From an uncultured Pirellulaceae bacterium (GTDB taxonomy: Bacteria > Planctomycetota > Planctomycetia > Pirellulales > Pirellulaceae): a stretch of DNA of 41,576 nt. The notes under the pieces were generated by a model. The model had not been told where the DNA came from, did no database searches, and saw nothing but the letters and a program-made list of their open reading frames with translations. Location of the stretch: the NCBI GenBank assembly GCA_947258905.1, contig CAMYKF010000675.1, positions 1 to 41,576 of the forward strand, given 5' to 3'. The translations under genes were made by a program, and so were the position numbers. Shown in pieces: positions 1 through 9,017 of this stretch (positions are counted from its first letter, which is position 1; each line of letters opens with the position of its first letter).

Positions 1-34
1 CAATTGACTACGTGCAAGCGCGGTCAACTCGTTT

Positions 35-3000
35 ATGGAAAATTCGCCCAAAGTCGATCTTTCGATTGTCGCCCGCAATCTCGAACTCCCCGAACATCAG
101 GTTCGCATTGCCGTCGAGTTGCTGGATGACGGCAACACGATTCCGTTTATCGCGCGTTATCGAAAAGACGAAACGGGCGGGCTCGCGGAACGTCCTTTGC
201 GCAACATCCATCAGGAAGTTGCCCGTCTGAATGCGCTGGCCGAGCGCAAGGCGACGATCCTCAAGTCGCTGGAAAACCAGGACAAACTGACCGGAGACTT
301 GCGGTCCCGTATCGAACAGGCAACCCAGTCACGCGCGCTGGAAGACCTGTATTTGCCCTACAAGCCCCGGAAGCAGACAGCTGCTGCCCTGGCTCGGCAA
401 CAAGGACTGGATCCGCTGGCCCGGGACATCCTCGAAGGCCGTGAGCCAGATGTCGACCTGGCGTCAAGAGCCACCGACTTTGTACGAGTCGACAAGGGAC
501 TGAACTCGGTCGATGAAGTCATCGAAGGCGTCAGGCACATACTTGCAGAAAAATTTGCCGAGCATGTTCAGCTAAGAAAACAAATCCGCAAGATCTATCG
601 CGAGTCCGCCAAGCTGGCAACGAAAGTCGCTGATCAGCAGCTGGAAGCGGACGGCAAACAACCGCCTGAGGCGAAACAGCAGCAAGCGAGAGCTGCCGGC
701 CAGCCGGATGTGGCGACAGAAACAGCCAATCCGGAATCCGCCGACCCGCCAACACCGAACAGCCAATCCGGAATCCGCCGACCCGCCAACACCGAAGGTT
801 CCGGCATCTGCCGAAACGCAGAACGCGGCCCCCGCCGAAACTCCGCAGCCGGATGTGGCAACAGAAACAGCCAATCCGGAATCCGCCGACCCGCCAACAC
901 CGAAAGATCCGGCATCTGCCGAAACGCAGAACGCGGCCCCCGCCGAGACTCCGCAGCCGGATGTGGCAACGGAAACAGCCAATCCGGAATCCGCCGACCC
1001 GCCGACTCCGAAAGATCCGGCATCTGCCGAAATGCAGAACGCGGCCCCCGCCGAAACTCCGCAGCCGGATACATCCAGCGAACCACTTGCCGCTGCCTCG
1101 CAGCCAGCGACCGAGACCACGCAACCCACCGAGACCACGCAACCCATTAGCGCAGCCGGAAAAGACGACACAACGATCGCGGGTCAGGCCGAGCAGACGG
1201 CCACTGCCACGGCAATCGAATCGCCATCAACCACCGAGCCAGTGGCAGCACCATCCCGCCGCAAAAAGAAAAAAAAGAAGAAAGCCAAACCCGATCCCTT
1301 CGCGGAATTCCGCGACTTCTCGGAAACTGTGCAGAAATTGCCACCGCACCGCATCCTTGCCATTAATCGCGGGGAACGTGCGGGACGGATCGAGGTCAGG
1401 TTTCAGGCCGACGCAGATCGAATTCGCGAAGCATCGCGGAAGGCACTGATTCCCGAAAATCACCCCTTCACCGAGTTCCTGAACACCGCAGTCGAACAAT
1501 CGCTGAACGAGTTGATTCTGCCGAGCATCGAACGGGAAATCCGTCGCGATCTGACGGAACGTTCGGAAACACACGCCGTCAATGTGTTTGCCCGCAACCT
1601 GCGGCACCTGTTTCTGCAACCACCCGTCTCGGGCCATCGCATTCTGGGAGTCGATCCGGGATATCGTTCGGGCTGCAAGGCCGCCGCCATTGACGAAACC
1701 GGGCAGCCGCTCGGCCACGGTGTGTTTTCCATCGTGGGCAACGAAGAACGCATCAATCACAACAAACAACGCCTGGTCGATCTGGTCAACAAATTCGAGC
1801 CCGAATTGATTGCCATTGGAAACGGCAATGGTTGCCGCGCCGTCGAGCAATTTGTTTCGCAGGTCATCAACAACGAACTGGCCAATCGCAATCTGCAGTA
1901 CACAATCGTGAATCAGGCCGGCACCAGTGCCTACTCGACCGGCGAAACCGCGCGCGAGGAATTACCCGATCACGATCCGGTCATTCGCAGTGCTATCTCC
2001 ATCGCCCGACGGTTGCAGGATCCGCTCTCGGAACTCGTTAAAGTCAACCCGGCCAATATCGGCGTGGGCATGTACCAGCATGACATCAAGGCCCAGCACC
2101 TGGCGGACGCGCTGGATGCCGAAGTCGCATCCTGCGTCAACCTGGTCGGTGTGAATGCCAACACCGCTGGAGTTTCACTGCTCAAATACGTTTCCGGTCT
2201 GGGCCAGACGGCAGCCGCCAATCTGGTCGAATCTCGCAAAGCCAACGGGCCGTTCAGTTCGCGCGAAGATTTGAAAAAGGTTTCCGGATTTGGCGATGTA
2301 ACGTTCGTGCAAGCTGCCGGATTTCTGCGAATCGGTGACAGCGCCAACCAACTGGATCGGACGGCAATACACCCCGAAAGTTACGAGATTGCTGAGAAGA
2401 TTCTTGCCTCGCTGCAATGCAAGATCGAGGAACTGGAACTTCCCAAACAGGATTATTTGCGTCGTACCCAGGCGGCGCCCCCTGCGACCAGCGACGCCGG
2501 TCAGTCGACGGCGACGCCGGAAGGGCCGGCAACCACGCAGGAAGTAGCGACCCCAACGGATCCGGCCAGCGAGACGAGCCTCGAAAAAACGGAGGCCTCG
2601 CCAGCGGAATCCGCACCCAAACCACCTGCCACCGAACCGTCACCGGGCGAGTTTGCCGCGAAAAAGAAACGCCGCAACGAATTGGTGCACAAAATCAAGG
2701 CGCTGGATGCGGCCAAACTGGCTCGCGAAATGAATGTCGGTGAAATGAAAATTCGCGACATCCTGCGATCCATCCGCAACCCGCTGCAGGATCCGCGTGA
2801 CGAATCTCCCGCGCCCGTATTTCGCAAGGGAATTCTCAAACTCGAAGACCTCAAGCCGGGCATGCAATTGCGCGGGCAAATCGTCAATGTGGTTGACTTT
2901 GGCGTGTTCCTCAACGTAGGCATCGGTGAAAGCTGCCTGGTTCACATCAGCCGCCTGTCCAATCGCTACGTGCGTGATCCTCACTGGTTTTTTGCCGTGG

Positions 3001-3350
3001 GTGACGTGTTGAATGTGTGGGTGCAGGAAGTCGACAAGGAAAAACGGCGGGTGACGCTGACCGCGATTCGACCCGAATCAGCGAGGCGGGAACGACGCAG
3101 ACCTCCGCGAGGCGAAGCGCGGGGGGCGGGCAAGGCTGCGGGTCGCGGACGTGGCCGCGGCGGCGGTCGTAGCGGCAAGCCGCAGGGCAAGGGGAAACCG
3201 CATCACAAACGGACTCGCAAGCCAAAACCGGTCACGCCGATCACTCAGGAAATGGTCGAAGGCAAGAAACCCATGCGATCCTTCTCTGACTTGTTGCAGT
3301 TTCACAAAAAGAAGACTGACGACGAAAAGGACAAGGACAAGGAATCCTGA
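35..3350 (+). CDS. tex: Tex-family RNA-binding transcription accessory protein (HtH / YqgF-like / HhH / S1), frameshifted in this sequence
   Basis: The N-terminal half is ORF 35..1150 (LPEHQVRIAVELLDDGNTIPFIARYRKDETGGL). The C-terminal half is in ORF 708..3350 (HRILGVDPGYRSGCKAAAID, VSGFGDVTFVQAAGFLRI, S1 domain GMQLRGQIVNVVDFGVFLNVG). The frames differ by +1 because of a 37-bp tandem duplication at 722-795. Confidence 0.9.
701..1061 (+). repeat. Three tandem 108-bp (36-aa) units, the first carrying an internal 37-bp duplication
   Basis: Units start at 701, 846 and 954 with cagccggatgtggc[ga/aa]cagaaacagccaatccggaatccgcc...; they encode QPDVATETANPESADPPTPKDPASAETQNAAPAETP. Confidence 0.95.
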
Positions 3351-3395
3351 TTCGTCACGCAGCCAATGTCGTGAGACTTTTGATCGCCACCTCGC

Positions 3396-3722
3396 CTAAC
3401 GCCGCCGGCCACCGGTTTTCCCCGCCGGCCCTTTTCCCTGTCGTCGCTGGTCCCGCTCCCCGCGTCTAAATTCGCCGGTTGCCACAGGATCTTCCGGTCC
3501 CACCACGACCGTCCAGAACAGGTAGATGGCAATCACCATTGGCAGCAGCGTAAACAAAACGCTCAAAAACAGCCCGACTGTGCGGTTGTGCACATCGACA
3601 CCGGTAATTTCACTCCAGCGAAACAGGACGGTCCACAAATTAGCGCCTGCCCAGACGGTTAGCGCCGCGGCCAGAGCCATCCGCGGCCATGGATTCTGAA
3701 AATTTCGGCTGGTTTGATTCAT
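3396..3722 (-). CDS. Small hypothetical membrane protein (about two TM segments, basic C-terminus)
   Basis: ORF 3396..3758; the internal ATG at MNQTSRNFQNPWPRMALAAALTVWAGANLW looks the better start; hydrophobic segments are evident. Confidence 0.5.
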   Translation of the reverse strand: MNQTSRNFQNPWPRMALAAALTVWAGANLWTVLFRWSEITGVDVHNRTVGLFLSVLFTLLPMVIAIYLFWTVVVGPEDPVATGEFRRGERDQRRQGKGPAGKTGGRRR

Positions 3723-3945
3723 GATAGCGTGGGCAGGGGAATGCGGTTCAACACTCAATCTTTATATCGCGGATGACGGGAAATGTCGATGCAAATCGTT
3801 CACCACCCGTGTCATCTCCGCTCGCCATTCACGTCAAACGAAGCCGGTATATAATGTGAGCGACGGCGGATAGGTCATCCACGTCCTGAATCCTGTTTCA
3901 ATCGTCCTTGAGGCGTATACAACACATAAATATATCGGAGTCCTA

Positions 3946-5124
3946 ATGAGTACTGCTTCACCCCAAACGGGCGGCAAGTCCGAGCCGTCAACGGATCCGT
4001 TGCGGCTGGTCGATGTCGACTACGTTGAATTCTATGTTGGCAATGCCAAACAAGCGGCCTACTTTTATGCCCAGTGTTTCGGATTCGAGATCGAGCAGGT
4101 TAACGATCTGACCACCGGCAATCGCGAGACTGCCTCCTACCTGTTGACGCAGGGCAACATCCGTTTCGTGCTGACCACCGGGCTGACACCGGACAGTCCC
4201 ATCCAGAAGGAAGTGCGATTGTACGGAGACGGCATCAAGGACATCGCGTTCACGGTTGACGACGCGGTGGCCGCTTACGAACAGGCACTGAAAAACGGCG
4301 CCGAGAGCGCTTACGAACCATCCGAATCCAGCGACGACAATGGCACGGTCGTGCGGTCGGGTATCAAAACCATGGGTCGGGTAGTGCATTCGTTTGTGTC
4401 CCGCACCGACCAGTACCATCTTGACCACTACAAGAAAAACGGCGGGGCGTTCATGCCCAGCTTTGACTCCATGCAGCATCTGGCCATCAACGAGTACAAC
4501 CGCAACAACCCGGTCGGCCTGTTCTACGTCGATCACTGCGTCGGCAACGTAGAGCTTGGCAAGATGGATCACTGGGTCAAATGGTACGAAGACATCCTCG
4601 GGTTCAAGCTGTTCAAGCACTTTGATGACAAGGATATCTCGACCGAGTATTCGGCGTTGATGAGCAAGGTCATGGACTCGGGTCGGGAACTGATCAAGAT
4701 CCCGATCAACGAACCGGCCGAAGGCAAACATAAAAGCCAGATTGAGGAATACCTGGACTGGCACAACCATACGCCCGGCATCCAGCACCTGGCCTTGCTG
4801 ACCAAGGACGAGATTCACAGCGTCAGCCGTTTGCGGGAACGTGGTGTTGATTTCCTCGACATCCCCGAAACCTATTACGATATCGTGTGGGATCGCGTGG
4901 GTGACATTCGGGAGGACACCGACAAGGTCAAGGACCTGCGCGTGCTGGTCGACCGCGATGACAAGGGCTATCTGCTGCAAATCTTTACCAAGCCGTTGCA
5001 GGATCGTCCGACGCTGTTCTTTGAAATCATCTGCCGGCGTGGCAGCGAGTCATTCGGCAAGGGTAACTTCAAGGCCCTGTTTGAATCGCTGGAACTCGAA
5101 CAGGCCCGCCGCGGCAATCTGTAA
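3946..5124 (+). CDS. hppD: 4-hydroxyphenylpyruvate dioxygenase
   Basis: 392 aa, two glyoxalase/VOC-like halves, motifs GIQHLAL, LLQIFTKPLQDRPTLFFEIICRRGSESFGKGNFKALFESLELEQARRGNL. Confidence 0.95.
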   Translation: MSTASPQTGGKSEPSTDPLRLVDVDYVEFYVGNAKQAAYFYAQCFGFEIEQVNDLTTGNRETASYLLTQGNIRFVLTTGLTPDSPIQKEVRLYGDGIKDIAFTVDDAVAAYEQALKNGAESAYEPSESSDDNGTVVRSGIKTMGRVVHSFVSRTDQYHLDHYKKNGGAFMPSFDSMQHLAINEYNRNNPVGLFYVDHCVGNVELGKMDHWVKWYEDILGFKLFKHFDDKDISTEYSALMSKVMDSGRELIKIPINEPAEGKHKSQIEEYLDWHNHTPGIQHLALLTKDEIHSVSRLRERGVDFLDIPETYYDIVWDRVGDIREDTDKVKDLRVLVDRDDKGYLLQIFTKPLQDRPTLFFEIICRRGSESFGKGNFKALFESLELEQARRGNL

Positions 5125-5148
5125 AGAGCCCGCAAGTTGCCATATAGG

Positions 5149-5178
5149 AAACGGGGTCGTGAGACCCCGTTTTTTTTG
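5149..5178 (+). terminator. Rho-independent terminator downstream of hppD
   Basis: acggggtc-gtga-gaccccgt stem followed by a T-tract (aaacggggtcgtgagaccccgttttttttg). Confidence 0.9.
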
Positions 5179-5201
5179 TTGTGTCTCCCGATTGTTGCTG
5201 A

Positions 5202-6659
5202 CTAGCGAGGGGCAGGCATTTGAAAGAGCTTGATATTGGCAACCGGAATCTCGATCGTGTGATCACCAATGGAGATGGTCAGTCCGTCATTGTTGCGTTC
5301 TTTCAACGCAAATGCGGCCTCGGTTTCGTCTCCGCTGAGGACATATTCTTCTCCGATGCAAGTGCGGATCAGCCCGGTATCTTCAGCACGCTGTATCGGC
5401 GGTGAAAACCAGATCGACAGCATATTGTTCGTGGCAATCTCATTCACGTCCTTAATGCCATGAAAAGCGAGCATATCGGTCAGGTGTTCCGGGTTGTCCT
5501 CAAGTCTTTTGGCATTGGCCTCAAACTGACCCAGCACTTCAGCACCATCCAAACTGATTTTGGTTGTGCCATCCGCGAAATCGAGGGGCGGCGAATTGAT
5601 GATGATGTCGTACAGCGGACTGACCAAAACCGCCTTGTCACCGGCAAACATCCCTGCCGCAACGTTGGGATACATGGCCACGCGATGGCCGCCCCAGAAT
5701 CCTGCGACTGATTCTGCCGGAATCGTGACTTCTGGCGCAGCCGCGAGCACAAACGACTCGGTCGCGGCCTCGCATCGGAGCACTGAACCGTCGGAGAGCA
5801 TCACCATCGTTCCCTCGACGAGCTCATGAACCTTTTCATCAAGGGCTCCGGGTCCGTGATACCACTTCAAGCCTGGCAAACCCAGTTCTGCCGCATCTGC
5901 GGTATCTTCGGTACCGTCTCCCCTGACCACCAAAAGCTCCGCGACCCCCCGTCGCTCCGGGTCGGCTACCAGTTCGTCAAACACCAGATCGTCGATCGCG
6001 AAATCCCTATTCAACCTGTCTGTCTGCAGGTACTCGTTGGAACGCACCAGCAACCAGGCAATGGGCAAGCTGGAATCAAACCCCATAAAGCTGGTACGAT
6101 CCTGCGTGGATTGAGTCACCGCGATGCGATGGCCTGAGGAATTGTACGCCTCCACGATGGTGTGCTCGGGGATCACGATTTCGGTAAACAGGCCGGCCTG
6201 CCGGACCGTCGCGCCGGAACCGGAATTGCCGGGAACGCAAAAATCAATCCGCATGATTCCCTGATAACTAATCTTCTTTCCGCCACGATCTGTATCGATG
6301 TAGAAGTTGCCCAGTGATCGTTGTCGGCTGATGCTTTTCTTGAAACGGAATCCGCATACAATGACATGCCCTTCCGGTTCCACGCAGCGAAATCGCGCTC
6401 CCGCATAGGCAAACATGGTGTCCACGTCCGTGTCGCGATCACCCCTCTTGGGCAACTCACCCAGCGCGTCCTTCTCAAATCCGATTTGCGCAAACCCCGG
6501 CCGGATCGTTCCGTCATCAAAAAAGTAGTCAGCGTCGGTGATCAGCCGGACCGGTGGATCCGTCTGCGCAACACCAACCTGACAAATCGCCATCAGCCAA
6601 CCGGCGCAACATATCAGCAAACCGTTTTGAATCGTGCCCTTCATTTTGTTCCTCCGCAT
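5202..6659 (-). CDS. Hypothetical secreted protein
   Basis: 485-aa ORF with N-terminal signal-like segment (GLLICCAGWLMAICQVGVAQ); no domain confidently recognised. Confidence 0.7.
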   Translation of the reverse strand: MRRNKMKGTIQNGLLICCAGWLMAICQVGVAQTDPPVRLITDADYFFDDGTIRPGFAQIGFEKDALGELPKRGDRDTDVDTMFAYAGARFRCVEPEGHVIVCGFRFKKSISRQRSLGNFYIDTDRGGKKISYQGIMRIDFCVPGNSGSGATVRQAGLFTEIVIPEHTIVEAYNSSGHRIAVTQSTQDRTSFMGFDSSLPIAWLLVRSNEYLQTDRLNRDFAIDDLVFDELVADPERRGVAELLVVRGDGTEDTADAAELGLPGLKWYHGPGALDEKVHELVEGTMVMLSDGSVLRCEAATESFVLAAAPEVTIPAESVAGFWGGHRVAMYPNVAAGMFAGDKAVLVSPLYDIIINSPPLDFADGTTKISLDGAEVLGQFEANAKRLEDNPEHLTDMLAFHGIKDVNEIATNNMLSIWFSPPIQRAEDTGLIRTCIGEEYVLSGDETEAAFALKERNNDGLTISIGDHTIEIPVANIKLFQMPAPR

Positions 6660-6765
6660 AAACCTGGTGAATCAGGATGACAACGCAAATATATCAGTCA
6701 GTTTGTTGCTGTGCGAAGAAAGTGCGGTGCCAGCGCGATGGGGAACGAGGTGCCGGCCGCCAGAA

Positions 6766-7155
6766 TCAGTCGTTGTGCAGATCCTCGACGCCGTATTTTC
6801 CGCGAAACACGGCCGCGGGATACTTTGCCTGGTTCTTGATCATTTTGGCCTGTAGCGAGGCCGACAGATCAATCTGCAATTCGTTGGCCAGTCCCAGCAA
6901 ATAGCAAAGGACATCCGACATTTCTTCGGCCACTTCCTGCAGCTTCTCCCCGTCGTTGACCACGTCGCGCGAAGCCTGCATGGAAATCCACTGAAAGTGT
7001 TCCATCAATTCGGCCGCCTCAATCGCCATTGCCATGCTGAGATTCTTGGGCGAGTGGAATTGTCGCCAGTCACGCTGGTCCACAAATTCAGCCACCAGTT
7101 GCTTGAGTTCGGCGACAGTAACGTCGTGATCTGTGGAATCGGGCGACTTGTTCAT
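6766..7155 (-). CDS. MazG-like nucleotide pyrophosphohydrolase (RS21-C6/dCTPase type)
   Basis: 129 aa: FHSPKNLSMAMAIEAAELMEHFQW...EVAEEMSDVLCYLLGLANELQIDL, the typical EAAEL / EExxDV helical motif. Confidence 0.85.
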   Translation of the reverse strand: MNKSPDSTDHDVTVAELKQLVAEFVDQRDWRQFHSPKNLSMAMAIEAAELMEHFQWISMQASRDVVNDGEKLQEVAEEMSDVLCYLLGLANELQIDLSASLQAKMIKNQAKYPAAVFRGKYGVEDLHND

Positions 7156-7224
7156 GGCGAAGATTCAATGAGTGGGGTCAGCAAACTTCGAGTGCTGCAA
7201 TTGTCACCGGGAATCCCGTTCCAA

Positions 7225-7290
7225 CAATAGCCCGACGCGCCAGTGAGGGATTAACCGGCAGAAGATCCCTCGCTGCGCTTCGGGCTATTG
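7225..7290. repeat. Imperfect inverted repeat, ~26-bp arms
   Basis: caatagcccgacgcgccagtgagggat (7225-7251) against atccctcgctgcgcttcgggctattg (7265-7290). Confidence 0.85.
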
Positions 7291-7326
7291 AGCCGCATCA
7301 ACTGCAGGGCATTTCAAAACGGCAGG

Positions 7327-7350
7327 CGAGTCCCGGCGCGCCGGGACTCG
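7327..7350. repeat. Perfect 24-bp palindrome
   Basis: cgagtcccggcgcgccgggactcg is its own reverse complement. Confidence 0.9.
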
Positions 7351-7366
7351 TGTTGACCTGTCTTTT

Positions 7367-7387
7367 CCCGGTTTCGGAGAGACCGGG
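7367..7387. repeat. Short hairpin, 9-bp stem with one G-U pair
   Basis: cccggtttcggagagaccggg. Confidence 0.7.
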
Positions 7388-7418
7388 CTACCGTAAGAGA
7401 CTGGTTTTGAAACGACTT

Positions 7419-8675
7419 CTAGACTTCCAGGAACAATCGGGCCGGTTCTTCCAGCACTTCCTTGATGGTCTTGAGAAACTGCACCGCTTCCCGGCCATCC
7501 ACGATTCGATGGTCGTAGGTCAATGCCACATACATCATGGGCCGGATTACGACCTGGTCATCGACTGCCACCGGCCGTTTTTGAATCGCGTGCAGTCCCA
7601 GTATGCCGCTTTGCGGCGGGTTCACAATCGGCGTCGACAACAGCGAGCCATAGACACCGCCGTTGCTGATGGTAAACGTGCCGCCTTCGAGGTCTTCGGG
7701 CGTGAGTTTGTTGTCCTGAGCCAGTGCTGCAAAGTGGCCAATCGACCGTTCGATCGTGGCGAAACTCATCCGCTCGACGCTGCGCAACACCGGCACGACC
7801 AGGCCCTTGCCCCCGCCGATGGCGATGCCAATGTCACAGTAATTGCGATAGATCACATTATTGCCGTCGACTTCCGAGTTGATTGCGGGATAGCGTTTCA
7901 GGGCCTCCACCGCTGCCTTGGCAAAAAACGACATGAACCCCAGCTTCACACCGTGCTTCTCCAGAAACGGCTCCTTGTACTTGCTACGCAGCTGCATCAC
8001 CGGCTGCATATCGATTTCGTTGAAGGTGGTCAGCAACGCCGCCGTCTGCTGGGCCTCGACCAGGCGATTGGCGATGGTGCGACGAATCATGCTCATCGGT
8101 TTGACATCTTCGGTGCGCTCCATCGAATCCAGCAGACTGTTGAATTCCTCGATGTCCGGTGCGATGGCAAGCGGTGCTGGAGCTGGTGGCGGAGGGGCGG
8201 CCGGTTGAACGGGTGCAGCTGCAGCGCCGCCTCCGTTTTGCGCACGCTCGACGTGCCGCAATACATCTTCCTTCATCAATCGCCCGCCCGGTCCGGTCGC
8301 CGGCACCTGGTCTGCCGTCAAATTGTTCTCGTGCAATAGCCGCTCGGCTGCCGGCATCACTGAAGTCGCAGTCCCGCCGCCAGCGGCAGCCACGTGAACC
8401 GGAGCCTCTGCAGCCGCCGCCGGTGCCGCGGCGGGCCGTTCGGCCGGCTCCATTTTCGCAATCACGTCGCCGACCGCTACAAAAGCGCCATCGGCATGGA
8501 GTAATTCGGTAATGATCCCCGATTCGGGCGAGGGCAGGGCCTGGGACGCCTTTTCCGATTCCAGTTCCACCAGGTCTTCGTCCTTGCCCACAAACTCGCC
8601 GACCTGTTTCAGCCACTGCGAGATCTGGACTTCCTGAATGGACTCACCGAATTCGGGTACTTTGACTTCGATCAT
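7419..8675 (-). CDS. sucB: Dihydrolipoamide succinyltransferase, E2 of 2-oxoglutarate dehydrogenase
   Basis: 418 aa: lipoyl domain ([17 protein letters not shown]), E3-binding segment, catalytic C-terminus ending [32 protein letters not shown]. Confidence 0.93.
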   Translation of the reverse strand: MIEVKVPEFGESIQEVQISQWLKQVGEFVGKDEDLVELESEKASQALPSPESGIITELLHADGAFVAVGDVIAKMEPAERPAAAPAAAAEAPVHVAAAGGGTATSVMPAAERLLHENNLTADQVPATGPGGRLMKEDVLRHVERAQNGGGAAAAPVQPAAPPPPAPAPLAIAPDIEEFNSLLDSMERTEDVKPMSMIRRTIANRLVEAQQTAALLTTFNEIDMQPVMQLRSKYKEPFLEKHGVKLGFMSFFAKAAVEALKRYPAINSEVDGNNVIYRNYCDIGIAIGGGKGLVVPVLRSVERMSFATIERSIGHFAALAQDNKLTPEDLEGGTFTISNGGVYGSLLSTPIVNPPQSGILGLHAIQKRPVAVDDQVVIRPMMYVALTYDHRIVDGREAVQFLKTIKEVLEEPARLFLEV

Positions 8676-9017
8676 GAGGGTTGTCGTTACAGCTGAGGAA
8701 TAAATCGTGATGAATGGTATGGGGGCCCGGATAACCGGGGCACGTCGGGGTCCGTGTCTATCGGGGACCGTGTCTATTCTAGCGATTTGCGGCCCAAGTG
8801 AACCGGCCTGTGCGTGCCACGAAATTTATCGGCCAGCCCGTCACGCGGCCTGTGGCCCGCCAATATCGGTCCGGACAATCCGTTTGAAAGGGAACCTGCA
8901 CGTAAACGGTGTCAGAAAATCCTGTTTGGTGCATAATAAACCTGCAGAACGACCCGGCCGGAATCACCCCGGGCCAGGCCCGCAATCCGCAGTTCGACCC
9001 ATGCGACGTTTCATTCT

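Noticed and set aside
701-1070. Possible CRISPR array
   Set aside because: Repeats are 108 bp, directly adjacent and protein-coding, with no unique spacers.
531-1171. Several overlapping minus-strand ORFs (531..1142, 572..1171, 634..1086) with repeated motifs
   Set aside because: They are antisense readings of the 108-bp tex repeat array; periodic low-complexity sequence keeps all frames open.
3850-3855. TATAAT box upstream of hppD
   Set aside because: The -10 match is perfect but no convincing -35 lies at the expected distance, so it is not reported as a promoter.
3988-4980. 330-aa minus-strand ORF opposite hppD
   Set aside because: Antisense shadow of a clearly identified gene; no recognisable protein family.
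7350-8339. 329-aa plus-strand ORF opposite sucB
   Set aside because: Antisense shadow of sucB; composition (His/Arg-rich) typical of reversed coding sequence.
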